From Marinobacter arenosus (GTDB taxonomy: Bacteria; Pseudomonadota; Gammaproteobacteria; Pseudomonadales; Oleiphilaceae): a DNA stretch of 64,000 bases. Shown here piece by piece: positions 18,156 through 26,958 of the stretch. The stretch is taken from positions 205,513 to 269,512 of the forward strand of contig NZ_JAHVAO010000003.1 of the NCBI RefSeq assembly GCF_019264345.1, given 5' to 3'. Position 1 is the stretch's first letter; the number at the start of each line of letters is the position of its first letter. The notes under the pieces were generated by a model, which was given only the letters and a program-made list of their open reading frames with translations, was not told where the DNA came from and ran no database searches. Both the position numbers and the translations under genes were made by a program.

Positions 18156-20036
18156 ATGCGTGACAGTGAGATACTGGTTTCCCATCACAAGGCATTGATG
18201 GAACTCAGCCACGATGCCGACTTTATCGAGCAGCCGAGACATCAGAAACTGGCCGCCCTCACCGAACTCTGTGCACGGCGCCTGAACGTGGAACGGGTGA
18301 GCGTTTGGTCATTCCCCCCCAAAGGCGACCGAATCAATTGCGAGTGGCTTTATGATGCCTCCGCGGCTCCCGACAACAGAAGCAACTCGGGCGTTCCGCC
18401 CAGCCTTTACCAGTCTGAGCATCCGGCGTACTTCGCCACGGTCGGTTCCGAGCGGGTGGTGGCCGTGGAAAACGCCCAGGAAGATCCGAGAACCCGCTCG
18501 TTTACCCGGAGCTACCTTGGCATTCACAACATCCATGCCATGCTCGATGCGCCGGTCTTCGACGGCGCGCGAATGAGCGGTGTTATCTGTCTGGAGTCCC
18601 GGCAACAACGGTCGTGGAGTCCGCCAGACATATCACTGGCGGTGGCCGTGGCCGATACCGTGAGCCTGATGAACACACACGAGGCCTGGATCCGCTCCAA
18701 GCAGGCGCTGGAGTACGTAACCCGCTTTGACTCCCTGACAGGGCTTGCCAACATGGATTCGCTCAAGGCTCGCCTCAACCATCTCATCCGGAAGGTCGAC
18801 AAACGTGGTCGCGGCGGGCTGGCACTGATCTGGATCGATATCGATCGACTCAAGGTCATCAACGATGGGCTCGGCCCCCAGGCTGGTGACCAGGTCATCG
18901 CGGAAATCGGCCGGCGACTCAATGATCTCCAGCTCACCGGTAAAGATTTCCTGGCCCGGATCGGTGGAGACGAATTTGCCGTGGTCATCCGGAACAAGAT
19001 CCTGCCCGAGCTGCTTGACAGCGCCGCCGAACTTATCCAGCAACGAATCCGTTCCCCCATTCGCGTGGACGGACAGGATCTGACGATCAGTGCCAGCCTC
19101 GGAATCAGTCGCTACCCGGGCGATTGTGATGACGGAGAAGAATTACTGCGCAGCGCGGAAGCGGCCATGTATCACGGTAAATATCGGGGTCAGGGCCAAT
19201 CCACCCAGTACGACTCGGAAATCCAGATGACGGCCCGCTCGCGTTTCGCGGTGGAGAGTGAATTGAAACTGGCCCTGGAGAACGATGGCCTCGACGTGTT
19301 CTACCAGCCGATCATGGACAGCACGGGAACCCGAATCGCGAGCGCTGAAGCCCTCGTGCGCTGGAACCACCCTGATCGCGGCTGGCTCTCTCCCATCGAG
19401 TTTCTCGATGTGGCCCGCAGTGCCGGCCTGATGTTCCGGCTCGGTGAATGTGTCATGGAACGGGTATGCCGGGACTGGCGAGCCTGCCGGGCCAACGGCA
19501 TCAATCTGGCCACCATTTCGGTCAACCTTGCCCCCGAACAGGTCATGGTGACCGACCTGCCCGCCCTGATCCGAGACGTCTGCGGCCGTTACTCCATGCC
19601 CGTGAGTGCGCTCCAGTTCGAAGTGACCGAGGACGCCCTTCAGGGCGAGCTCCGGGTATTGAGCAAGGTTCTTGAGGATCTGGTCGATTCCGGCGCCATG
19701 CTGGCGATCGACGACTTTGGCACCGGCTACTCGTCCCTGGCCCGTTTGAAAAGCCTGCCGTTTTCCCACATCAAGATCGATCGTTCGTTCATCAAGCACC
19801 TGCCAAGCGATGACAATGACCGGGCCATCACCCTGTCGACCATCGGCCTGGCCCGAGGTCTGGGGCTATCTGTTGTGGCGGAGGGCGTCGAGACGCGGGC
19901 CCATGAACGCTGGCTCTTTGAAAACCACTGCGACTACCTCCAGGGGTTCCGCTACAGCAGACCCCTGCCTCTCGGACAACTCACCGACCGCTTTTATCAG
20001 CCAACTCACCTCGTCCAAAGTCACCAGCGGCACTGA
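18156..20036 (+). CDS. GAF-GGDEF-EAL cyclic-di-GMP signalling protein
   Basis: A 626-aa cytosolic protein with an N-terminal GAF domain (about 20-170), GGDEF (about 190-350) and EAL (about 370-615). The cyclase motif RIGGDEF is intact but the I-site position reads TGKD, so feedback inhibition is probably lost. The EAL domain keeps EALVRW, the NLAPEQ asparagine, EVTED, DDFGTGYSSL, KIDRSFI and VVAEGVET, so phosphodiesterase activity is expected; the GGDEF could act as a GTP sensor or a true cyclase. The GAF domain would gate one of the two activities. The last 56 bp overlap the convergent truC gene. Confidence 0.92.
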   Translation: MRDSEILVSHHKALMELSHDADFIEQPRHQKLAALTELCARRLNVERVSVWSFPPKGDRINCEWLYDASAAPDNRSNSGVPPSLYQSEHPAYFATVGSERVVAVENAQEDPRTRSFTRSYLGIHNIHAMLDAPVFDGARMSGVICLESRQQRSWSPPDISLAVAVADTVSLMNTHEAWIRSKQALEYVTRFDSLTGLANMDSLKARLNHLIRKVDKRGRGGLALIWIDIDRLKVINDGLGPQAGDQVIAEIGRRLNDLQLTGKDFLARIGGDEFAVVIRNKILPELLDSAAELIQQRIRSPIRVDGQDLTISASLGISRYPGDCDDGEELLRSAEAAMYHGKYRGQGQSTQYDSEIQMTARSRFAVESELKLALENDGLDVFYQPIMDSTGTRIASAEALVRWNHPDRGWLSPIEFLDVARSAGLMFRLGECVMERVCRDWRACRANGINLATISVNLAPEQVMVTDLPALIRDVCGRYSMPVSALQFEVTEDALQGELRVLSKVLEDLVDSGAMLAIDDFGTGYSSLARLKSLPFSHIKIDRSFIKHLPSDDNDRAITLSTIGLARGLGLSVVAEGVETRAHERWLFENHCDYLQGFRYSRPLPLGQLTDRFYQPTHLVQSHQRH

Positions 20037-20739
20037 AAACCGACATCACCCGCTGGAAACTTGGTTCTGGATCGGCATCAATCACCACAGGATCACCGCT
20101 GACGGGGTGTGCGAACGCAATCCGGGTGGCGGCAAGCATCAACCTCCCCTCACCGAACCGCTCGGCAAAATACCGGTTGTGTCGACCGCGCCCATGATTG
20201 GCGTCACCGATGATGGGATGACTGATGTGTTTCATGTGACGGCGCAGCTGGTGCTTTCGACCGGTTTCCGGATGCAGCTCGACCAGGGCATAGCGGCTGG
20301 TGGGGTAGCGCTCGATGGCCACCGGAATGGCTGTCGTCGCCAGTGTCCGGAAGCGCGTTCGCGCTTCCCTGACGGGCTGTTCAATCCCCTTCAGGCGGCG
20401 ATCCTCGGGCTCTTCCCGGAGTGGGTGATCGATCAGGCCACTGTCAGCGGGCCATCCTCGCACCATGGCGCGGTAGGTCTTGCTGACGCCTCCCGCCATC
20501 ATCGCCTGCCCCAGTTTCCGGGCGGTCCCGGGATCCCTGGCGAACACCAGCACCCCCGAAGTCGGGCGATCCAGGCGATGCACCGGGTAAACGTGGTCAC
20601 CGTCGTTAAGTGACCGGGCATACTGCAGGGCAAACTCGGTCTCGTGCCGGTCGATGGGACTGCGATGCACCAGCAGGCCCGCAGGTTTGTGCACCACAAG
20701 CAACGCCTCGTCCCGGTACAGGACCGTCAGAGGATTCAT
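19981..20739 (-). CDS. truC: tRNA pseudouridine(65) synthase TruC
   Basis: A 252-aa RluA-family pseudouridine synthase. It has the catalytic aspartate in VHRLDRPTSGV, and an N-terminus (VLYRDEALLVVHKPAGLLVHRS) and a C-terminal segment (HPIIGDANHGRGRHNRYFAERFG) characteristic of TruC, which modifies U65 in some tRNAs. E. coli TruC is 260 aa. I chose the ATG at 20739, with AAGG just upstream; the longer frame to 20901 lies within the RND gene and is not conserved in character. The start overlaps the permease stop (TGATG), so it is translationally coupled to the efflux pump, an unusual partner for a tRNA-modifying enzyme. Confidence 0.9.
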   Translation of the reverse strand: MNPLTVLYRDEALLVVHKPAGLLVHRSPIDRHETEFALQYARSLNDGDHVYPVHRLDRPTSGVLVFARDPGTARKLGQAMMAGGVSKTYRAMVRGWPADSGLIDHPLREEPEDRRLKGIEQPVREARTRFRTLATTAIPVAIERYPTSRYALVELHPETGRKHQLRRHMKHISHPIIGDANHGRGRHNRYFAERFGEGRLMLAATRIAFAHPVSGDPVVIDADPEPSFQRVMSVFSAAGDFGRGELADKSGR

Positions 20740-23700
20740 CAGCCTTCCCGGAGTGCCTGCTGACGGATCCATCGCCTCGCGGTCCGGACACGTGCACCCG
20801 CATTCTCGCCCAGGACCAGCAGGGCCGGCGTCAGCAGCAACGTCAGGATCGTTGCAAAGGCCAGGCCCCCGGCGATGGCGCTGGACAACTGGGTCCACCA
20901 CTGGGTCGAGGGTGCGCCCAGCCCCAGTGACGGCGTCAGCAGGTCGACGTTAACGCCAAGCACCATGGGCATCAGGCCCAGTATCGTCGTAATCGCGGTG
21001 AGCAGTACCGGCCGTAGACGCAGGCACCCGGTTTCCAGGGCCGCCTCGAAGGCGTCAAGTCCGTCGTTGCGCATCTGGTTGTAGGTGTCGATCAGGATGA
21101 TGTTGTTATTCACCACGATGCCAGCCAACGCGATGATGCCCATCCCCACCATGACTATGCCGAAGGACTGGCCATTCAGCAGCAGCCCGAGCAGGACGCC
21201 GGCGGTGGACAGGAGGATCGCAGACAGGATCAGGAAGGTCTGGTACAGGGAATTGAACTGGGTCACCAGGATCAGCAACATCATGGCCACCGCGACCAGG
21301 AAGGCACTGGCCAGGAAGTTGGAGGCCTGCTGCTGGTCCTCGTTCTCACCGGCGAATTTCACCGTCACCCCGTCCGGCGGCTCCGGCATGTCCGCCTGCA
21401 AGGTCTTCAGCAGTTCATCCACCCGACGGCCCGGCGCCAGTTCAGACTTGATGGTCACCGTGCGCTGGCCATCTACGCGGACAATGCTGTTGGTCTTGTC
21501 GCCAGGCTCCAGATCGACAAACTGCGACAGCGGCACCTGACCACGGGCGGTATTGATGGTCTGCCGTTGGAGGTGATCCAGTTCGCGCCAGTTGTTGGGC
21601 ACGCGCACGGCAATGTCCACCTCGTCCCGCACATCTTCCGGCCGGTAAGTGGCCAGAACCAGCCCGTTGGTGACCAACCGCACCGCACTGCCCACGCTTA
21701 AGACGTCGGTCGAGAACCGGGCCGCCGCCTCGCGATCAACTTCGAGCCGCCATTCGATGCCGGGTAGGCTCCGGTCGTCCTCGATATCCACGAAGCCGCC
21801 CATGGCGTTCATGCGGTCCTCGATCTGGTCCACGTACGCGTTCAGCTCGCTGCTGTCGCGACTGCTGACCTGAAGTTCAATCGGTTTGCCTTCCGCCGGC
21901 CCGCCTTCCTGCTCGCGGAATTCCAGCTGCACCCCCGGGATATCCTCCGTCCGCTTCCGGAAATCCTCGAGGATGGCGTTTGCCGGTCGACGGCTGTACC
22001 AGTCGGTAAACTGGAACTGCAGCACCCCGATGACATCGGGCGCCATCCGGTTGCCGGCACTGATCATGGACCGTGCATAGAGTGCATTGACCTCAGGCAT
22101 GCCCCGAAGCCGCTGCTCCACCTCACGGACGATCGAGTCCCGCTCCCGGATGGACAGGTCGCCCCGGGCCCGGATCTGGACCTGGGCCGAATCGGGCTCC
22201 ACGCTGGGGAAGAACTCCACCCCGAAATTGAACTTGGCGTACGCCGCGTAGATCACCACGATGATGCCGAGCACACCCAGCAACGTCGTCCCCGGCTTTT
22301 TCAGCAGCGCGGACAACAGGCCCCGATAGTGTTTCATCATCGCCCCGGTGCCATGGTGTTCACGCGCGCGGCGGCCGCCACTGACCCCACCCAGCACTGG
22401 CAAAAACACCAGTGCCATGGCCAGGGATGCCGCCAGACAGATGATCACCGTCAGCGGCAGGAACTTCATGAATTCCCCGACCACACCGGGCCAGAACAGC
22501 AACGGCACGAAAACCGCCAGCGTGGTGGCGGTCGATGCGATAATTGGCCACGCCATCCGGCTGGCCGCCTCGGCCCAGGCGGAGCGCACGGTCTGCCCTT
22601 CCGAGAGATTACGGTCCGCCAGTTCCGAGACCACGATCGCGCCATCCACCAGCATGCCGGCCACCAGGATCAGGCTGAACAGGACCACAATATTGAGCGT
22701 CAGTCCCAGCCCCCAGATCACCAGGATGCCGGTCAGGAAGGCACCCGGGATCGTGAGCCCGACGAGCAGCGCAGAGCGGGGCCCCATGGCCGCGATCACC
22801 ACAATGATCACCAGCACGATGGCCGTCAGGACGTTGTTGAGGAGGTCACTGAGGATGTCCCGAACCTCCTCCGACTGATCCATGATGTAACGCACTTCCA
22901 GTGTGTCCGGAAGCTGGGGCCGCGCATGCTCGACCAGCTCCCGGACCTGGGCCACGGTTTCAATGATGTTGGCGCCGGTCCGCTTTGAGACTTCCAGAAC
23001 CAGCGCGGGCTCGCCGTTGATTCGGGCAAAGCCGGTGGGATCCTTGAAGGTCCGCTGCAACATGGCCACATCGCCAAAGGTCACGACGGTGTCGCCGTCG
23101 ACCTTGACCGGCATGGACATGACATCCTCGATGGTTTCAATCACGCCCGGCACTTTCAATGCCATGCGGCCATTGCCGGTATCCAGTGAGCCGGCCGCCA
23201 CCAGCTGGTTATTACGGGTTACCAGGGCGGCCAACTGGTCAAAGTCGATGCCATAGCTTTCCAGCACCTGGGGATCGACCACCACCTCGAGAAGATCCTC
23301 CCGGTCTCCGCCGATTTCCACCTCCAGCACTTCCGGGATCGCCTCGATGGCGTCCTGAAGCGCCCGTGCGGCGGTAATCAGTTCGCGCTCAGACAAAGGG
23401 CCTGAAAGCCCAACCGACAGGACCGGAAACAGGGACACATTGATTTCATTGACCCGGGGTTCATCCGCCTCTTCCGGCAGCTTGCTGCGTGCGGTGTCCA
23501 CTTTCTCACGGACATCCTGCAGGGCCTTGTCGGAATCGAAGCCGGCATCGAATTCCAGCATCACCGACGCGGAGCCCTCCGAGGCCCTGCCACGCATTTC
23601 CTTCACCCCCTCAAGAGACCGGAGTTCCTGCTCCATCGGCCGCACCAACAGGCGTTCGGCATCCTCCGGACTGATGCCGTCCAGGGTCATCGACACATAG

Positions 23701-23837
23701 ATGATGGGGATGGTGATGTCCGGATTGGCTTCCTTGGGGATCGTCTGGAACGCAGCGATGCCACCGAGAATCAGGAACAACAGGGTCAGCAGCGTGGTGC
23801 GGCTGCGGTCCATGGCGGCAAAGATCAGCGTTCGCAT
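20739..23837 (-). CDS. RND (AcrB/HAE-type) efflux permease
   Basis: A 1032-aa inner-membrane proton-driven exporter with the classical duplicated RND topology of 12 helices and two large periplasmic loops. It starts MRTLIFAAMDRSRTTLLTLL, and the fourth helix carries the proton-relay region LVAGMLVDGAIVVSELADRN; the second half repeats GIIALAGIVVNNNIILIDTYN. The subfamily resembles HAE-1-like/HAE-2 exporters of hydrophobic compounds rather than metal pumps. The partner adaptor lies 5 bp upstream, and truC is coupled downstream. No outer-membrane channel gene is nearby, so a TolC-type partner elsewhere is expected. The substrate is unknown. Confidence 0.93.
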   Translation of the reverse strand: MRTLIFAAMDRSRTTLLTLLFLILGGIAAFQTIPKEANPDITIPIIYVSMTLDGISPEDAERLLVRPMEQELRSLEGVKEMRGRASEGSASVMLEFDAGFDSDKALQDVREKVDTARSKLPEEADEPRVNEINVSLFPVLSVGLSGPLSERELITAARALQDAIEAIPEVLEVEIGGDREDLLEVVVDPQVLESYGIDFDQLAALVTRNNQLVAAGSLDTGNGRMALKVPGVIETIEDVMSMPVKVDGDTVVTFGDVAMLQRTFKDPTGFARINGEPALVLEVSKRTGANIIETVAQVRELVEHARPQLPDTLEVRYIMDQSEEVRDILSDLLNNVLTAIVLVIIVVIAAMGPRSALLVGLTIPGAFLTGILVIWGLGLTLNIVVLFSLILVAGMLVDGAIVVSELADRNLSEGQTVRSAWAEAASRMAWPIIASTATTLAVFVPLLFWPGVVGEFMKFLPLTVIICLAASLAMALVFLPVLGGVSGGRRAREHHGTGAMMKHYRGLLSALLKKPGTTLLGVLGIIVVIYAAYAKFNFGVEFFPSVEPDSAQVQIRARGDLSIRERDSIVREVEQRLRGMPEVNALYARSMISAGNRMAPDVIGVLQFQFTDWYSRRPANAILEDFRKRTEDIPGVQLEFREQEGGPAEGKPIELQVSSRDSSELNAYVDQIEDRMNAMGGFVDIEDDRSLPGIEWRLEVDREAAARFSTDVLSVGSAVRLVTNGLVLATYRPEDVRDEVDIAVRVPNNWRELDHLQRQTINTARGQVPLSQFVDLEPGDKTNSIVRVDGQRTVTIKSELAPGRRVDELLKTLQADMPEPPDGVTVKFAGENEDQQQASNFLASAFLVAVAMMLLILVTQFNSLYQTFLILSAILLSTAGVLLGLLLNGQSFGIVMVGMGIIALAGIVVNNNIILIDTYNQMRNDGLDAFEAALETGCLRLRPVLLTAITTILGLMPMVLGVNVDLLTPSLGLGAPSTQWWTQLSSAIAGGLAFATILTLLLTPALLVLGENAGARVRTARRWIRQQALREG

Positions 23838-23842
23838 ATGGC

Positions 23843-24925
23843 TCAGCCCCGGTCTTCGGCGGCGTCGACAGGGCGAACCTGTTCGCCCACGCTCACGAAA
23901 CCACCGCCCCGGGTTATCAGGCGGATTTCATCCGGCAACCCGGTTACCCAGGCACCATTGGTGGCAACGCTGAGCAGTTCGACGGTACTGAATACCACGC
24001 GGTTGTCCTCGTTCACGTACTTCACGCCGGGGCGTCCGTCGTCCCCGAGGGACAGATACGCCGGTGAGATGAACATGGCTTTTACCTCGGGCAAAGCAAT
24101 CCGGAAACTCGCGCTGCCACCGGCCACCCGGCGAAGGTCGGGATTCTCGACGGCAATCTCCACCGCGAAGCTCCGGGTCTCTGGGTTGGCCGCACTCGCC
24201 ACGAAAGTCACGATGCCATCGAGCTGTTTGCCATTCAGCAGGTCCACCCGCACCCGCTGCCCCGGCGACACCTTGCCCGCGGACTGCTGGGGAATTTGTC
24301 CCATCGCCTTGAGGCGATCAATCCGGACCAGCTCGAACATGGGAGAACCCACCTGCACCAGGGCACCCTGCTCCACGTCCCGGGCATTGATGATGCCGTC
24401 AAACGGTGCTTTCGGCGCCAAGTGTTCCACATCCAGCCTGGCGGCAGCCAGTTCGGCGTTGGCTGCGGCCAGCTCGCTTTCGAGGTTCAGGAGTTCGGAC
24501 TGGGACGCCAGGTTGCTCGACCGCAACTTTCGGGCCGCCGTCAGCTCCGCTTCCAGGCTTCGCACCCGTGCCCGCCAGCGTTCAACAACGGCCCGACGAC
24601 CGTCATCCGACAGCGTCATCAGGGTTTCGCCTGCCTTCACATGCTGACCAAGGTCCACGGCGATTTTTTCGACGGTGCCTGCCACACGGGCACTGATCAT
24701 CACCGCATGCCAGGGTTCCAATTGCCCCTGAAGCAACAGCCCCGGCTCGTGAAGACGGGCGATCAGTGACTCAACCTGAACGCTGGTCAACTCCGGTTCG
24801 GCACTCGCCTGCTTCTCCGGAGCGGCTTCGCTCGCCATCTTGATGTCGCCGGTCGCCAACCATACTGCCAGGGCAATAATGACCAGGAGCGACAATCCCA
24901 GGGAACCCCACTTTCCTTTACTCAT
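23843..24925 (-). CDS. RND efflux periplasmic adaptor (membrane fusion protein)
   Basis: A 360-aa HlyD/AcrA-like adaptor linking the RND permease to an outer-membrane channel. It has an N-terminal membrane anchor (about 8-26), a barrel-sandwich lipoyl half (ARVAGTVEKIAVDLGQHVKAGETL), an alpha-hairpin (about 105-165), the second lipoyl half (APFDGIINARDVEQGALVQVGSP) and a beta-barrel plus membrane-proximal domain. I use the ATG at 24925; the frame continues to 25009, but the extra 28 residues look non-natural and run into the ilv promoter region. It is the first gene of the adaptor/permease/truC operon and divergent from ilvGM. Confidence 0.9.
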   Translation of the reverse strand: MSKGKWGSLGLSLLVIIALAVWLATGDIKMASEAAPEKQASAEPELTSVQVESLIARLHEPGLLLQGQLEPWHAVMISARVAGTVEKIAVDLGQHVKAGETLMTLSDDGRRAVVERWRARVRSLEAELTAARKLRSSNLASQSELLNLESELAAANAELAAARLDVEHLAPKAPFDGIINARDVEQGALVQVGSPMFELVRIDRLKAMGQIPQQSAGKVSPGQRVRVDLLNGKQLDGIVTFVASAANPETRSFAVEIAVENPDLRRVAGGSASFRIALPEVKAMFISPAYLSLGDDGRPGVKYVNEDNRVVFSTVELLSVATNGAWVTGLPDEIRLITRGGGFVSVGEQVRPVDAAEDRG

Positions 24926-25003
24926 GAAACGTTCGCCGTGCCTGAAAACCGTGATTGAGCCCCAAGAATTCGGGACCCGAGAAAAAAAACCGGCAAGAAA
25001 CGG

Positions 25004-25033
25004 TTGCAACCGGTTAAACGCGTGGGGTAGATT
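25004..25033 (+). promoter_or_regulatory. Candidate ilvGM promoter
   Basis: TTGCAA (25004-25009) and TAGATT (25028-25033) with an 18-bp spacer are a plausible sigma-70 pair, about 45 bp before the leader-peptide ATG. Both boxes match the consensus at four of six positions. Confidence 0.35.
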
Positions 25034-25077
25034 CTACACAGAAATTTTTTACGAATTCAGAGCAGATTGTTCCTTTT

Positions 25078-25170
25078 ATGAATCTCAACGCAGTAATTGT
25101 CCTTGTGAAGCTTGTCCTGGTGGTCGTGGTACCGTCCGGGGGCTTTTGCGTGGACAAGCGGGTGAGATAG
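25078..25170 (+). CDS. ilvL: ilvGM leader peptide (IlvL-like, 30 codons)
   Basis: A short ORF of 30 codons and a TAG stop. It contains 10 Val, 4 Leu and 1 Ile codon, with four Val in a row at residues 15-18 followed by PSGG, which closely parallels the E. coli IlvL pattern of a Val/Ile run followed by proline, cysteine and glycine. It would be translated to sense charged Val/Leu/Ile tRNA: ribosome stalling in the Val/Leu run leaves the downstream antiterminator segment (25136-25147) free. It lies 87 bp before ilvG and upstream of a strong hairpin terminator. The ORF and hairpins are seen directly; the attenuation mechanism is inferred from the enterobacterial model. Confidence 0.85.
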   Translation: MNLNAVIVLVKLVLVVVVPSGGFCVDKRVR

Positions 25171-25232
25171 CAACAACCTGACAAGACACCAAAAAGCCCC
25201 CGGCACCGAAAGGTCCCGGGGGCTTTTTTTTG
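25110..25232 (+). promoter_or_regulatory. ilv transcription attenuator (pause, antiterminator and terminator hairpins)
   Basis: Three competing pairings are visible. The pause hairpin is GCTTGTCC (25110-25117) with GGACAAGC (25152-25159). The antiterminator is 25136-25147 (CCGGGGGCTTTT) with 25192-25203. The terminator is 25191-25203 (AAAAAGCCCCCGG) with 25216-25228, closed by an inner ACC-GAAA-GGT tetraloop stem and followed by eight T. Segments 25136-25147 and 25216-25227 are identical 12-mers, so they compete for the same partner. This is a textbook arrangement for leader-peptide-controlled attenuation of branched-chain amino acid synthesis. Confidence 0.85.
25191..25231 (+). terminator. 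Rho-independent attenuator terminator before ilvG
   Basis: A 13-bp GC-rich stem with an internal C-C mismatch, a GAAA tetraloop and eight T residues at 25224-25231. It ends 26 bp before the ilvG ATG. Confidence 0.9.
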
Positions 25233-25257
25233 CAGCAGCGAAAAGGAAAAGACGACC

Positions 25258-26958
25258 ATGAACGGCGCACAACACATTCTCGACGCGTTTCATCGCCACG
25301 ACATCCGTACCGTATTCGGCTACCCCGGCGGCTGCATCATGCCGCTATACGATGCCCTGGTGGACGATGTCGGAACCGAGCACGTGTTGTGCCGCCATGA
25401 GCAGGGCTGCGCCCTGGCCGCCGACGGCTATGCCCGGGCCAGCGGCCAGCTCGGCGTGTGCATTGCCACCTCGGGCCCCGGCGCCACCAACCTGATCACC
25501 GGCGTCGCCAACGCCCATCGGGATTCCATCCCCATGCTGGTGATCACCGGCCAGGTTCCCTCCGGCCTGATCGGAACCGACGCCTTCCAGGAAACCGACG
25601 TTCTGGGGATGACCCTGGGCATCGTCAAACACAGCTACCTGGTCGACAGCGTCGATGAGCTGCCCGCGATCATGGAAGAAGCCATCCACCTGGCCCAGAA
25701 TGGCCGTCCGGGACCGGTCTGGATCGACATTCCCAAGGACATTCTGCTCGCGGAAGCCAGCGTGGAAGCAACAATCCGCCAGGAAGCCACCCAGACAGAG
25801 TGCCCCAACCTGTCCGACGCCCTCGCCTTGCTGCGTTCTGCCCGCAAGCCCCTGCTTTACAGCGGCGGCGGAGTCAGCCTGGCCCATGCCGAATCCAGCT
25901 TCCGTGCCTTCGCTGACACCTCGGCATTGCCCGGCGTTGTTACGCTCAAAGGCATCGGTAACGCCGGCAAACACAGTGACCATAACCTCGGGATGCTGGG
26001 CATGCACGGCTCCAGAGCCGCCAACCGTGCCGTGGACGAGTGTGACCTGCTGCTCGTTGTCGGAGCGCGCCTGGATGACCGGGCCACCGGCAAACTGGAC
26101 ACCTTCGCCCCCAACGCCCGGATGATCCACATCGATGCCGATGCCGCCGAAATCAACAAATTACGCCCGGCAGACCTGGCCATCCGGGGCGACCTCAATA
26201 CCATCCTGACGGCCCTGACCCGGGAGCTGGAAACCGAACCGTTGGCGATTGCCGACTGGCAAAAACAGTGCCGCACCTGGAACACCACCGGCGGCTTCAA
26301 CGCGGCCGACAACGAAGAGCCCCTGGCGCCAATCACCGGCCCCGCGTTCGTGCGACAGCTCTCCCGAATCGCACCTGACGATACCGTCATCGCCTGCGAC
26401 GTTGGCCAGCACCAGATGTGGGTCGCCCAGCATTACCAGTTCAACCATCCACGCCACCACCTCTCCAGTGGCGGACTCGGCACCATGGGCTTCGGCCTGC
26501 CGGCGGCCATTGGCGCCCAGTTCGCCAACCGCGACAGCACCGTGATCAACGTGGCGGGCGACGGCTCCTTCATGATGAACGCCCAGGAACTGGCCACCAT
26601 ACGGCGCTACAGACTGCCCCTGAAGATGATCATCCTCGACAACCAGTGCCTGGGCATGGTCCGCCAGCAGCAGGAACTGTTCTACAACAACCGTGAAAGC
26701 CAGATCGACCTGGACGACAACCCAGACTTCGTCGCCATGGCCCGGGCCTTCGACATCCCGGCCCTGCACATCGAACGCACCGACCAGATCCGCCGCGGTA
26801 TTGAAACCATCCTCGCCTACGACGGCCCCATGCTGCTGCACGTTGCCATCGCCCGCGAGGACAACGTCTGGCCCATCGTCAAACCCGGCGCCAGTAACCG
26901 CGACATGATCGACGAATCCCAACGCACGGCAAAAACCAACAAGGAGCACGTTGCATGA
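25258..26958 (+). CDS. ilvG: Acetolactate synthase large subunit (isozyme II type)
   Basis: A 566-aa TPP-dependent enzyme catalysing pyruvate to 2-acetolactate (valine/leucine) and pyruvate plus 2-ketobutyrate to acetohydroxybutyrate (isoleucine). The three AHAS domains are present: the N-terminal PYR domain with the catalytic glutamate (CRHEQGCALAADGYARA), the central FAD-binding domain (VGARLDDRATGKL) and the C-terminal PP domain with the TPP/Mg motif GDGSFMMNAQEL. The immediate ilvM partner and the ilvL-type attenuator identify it as the IlvG branch (E. coli IlvG, 548 aa) rather than IlvB or IlvI. GAAAAGGAAAAG provides the ribosome site. The stop overlaps ilvM as ATGA. Confidence 0.95.
   Translation: MNGAQHILDAFHRHDIRTVFGYPGGCIMPLYDALVDDVGTEHVLCRHEQGCALAADGYARASGQLGVCIATSGPGATNLITGVANAHRDSIPMLVITGQVPSGLIGTDAFQETDVLGMTLGIVKHSYLVDSVDELPAIMEEAIHLAQNGRPGPVWIDIPKDILLAEASVEATIRQEATQTECPNLSDALALLRSARKPLLYSGGGVSLAHAESSFRAFADTSALPGVVTLKGIGNAGKHSDHNLGMLGMHGSRAANRAVDECDLLLVVGARLDDRATGKLDTFAPNARMIHIDADAAEINKLRPADLAIRGDLNTILTALTRELETEPLAIADWQKQCRTWNTTGGFNAADNEEPLAPITGPAFVRQLSRIAPDDTVIACDVGQHQMWVAQHYQFNHPRHHLSSGGLGTMGFGLPAAIGAQFANRDSTVINVAGDGSFMMNAQELATIRRYRLPLKMIILDNQCLGMVRQQQELFYNNRESQIDLDDNPDFVAMARAFDIPALHIERTDQIRRGIETILAYDGPMLLHVAIAREDNVWPIVKPGASNRDMIDESQRTAKTNKEHVA

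Noticed and set aside
20740..20901. N-terminal extension of TruC
   Set aside because: It lies in the RND permease coding sequence and TruC homology starts at MNPLTVLYRDE.
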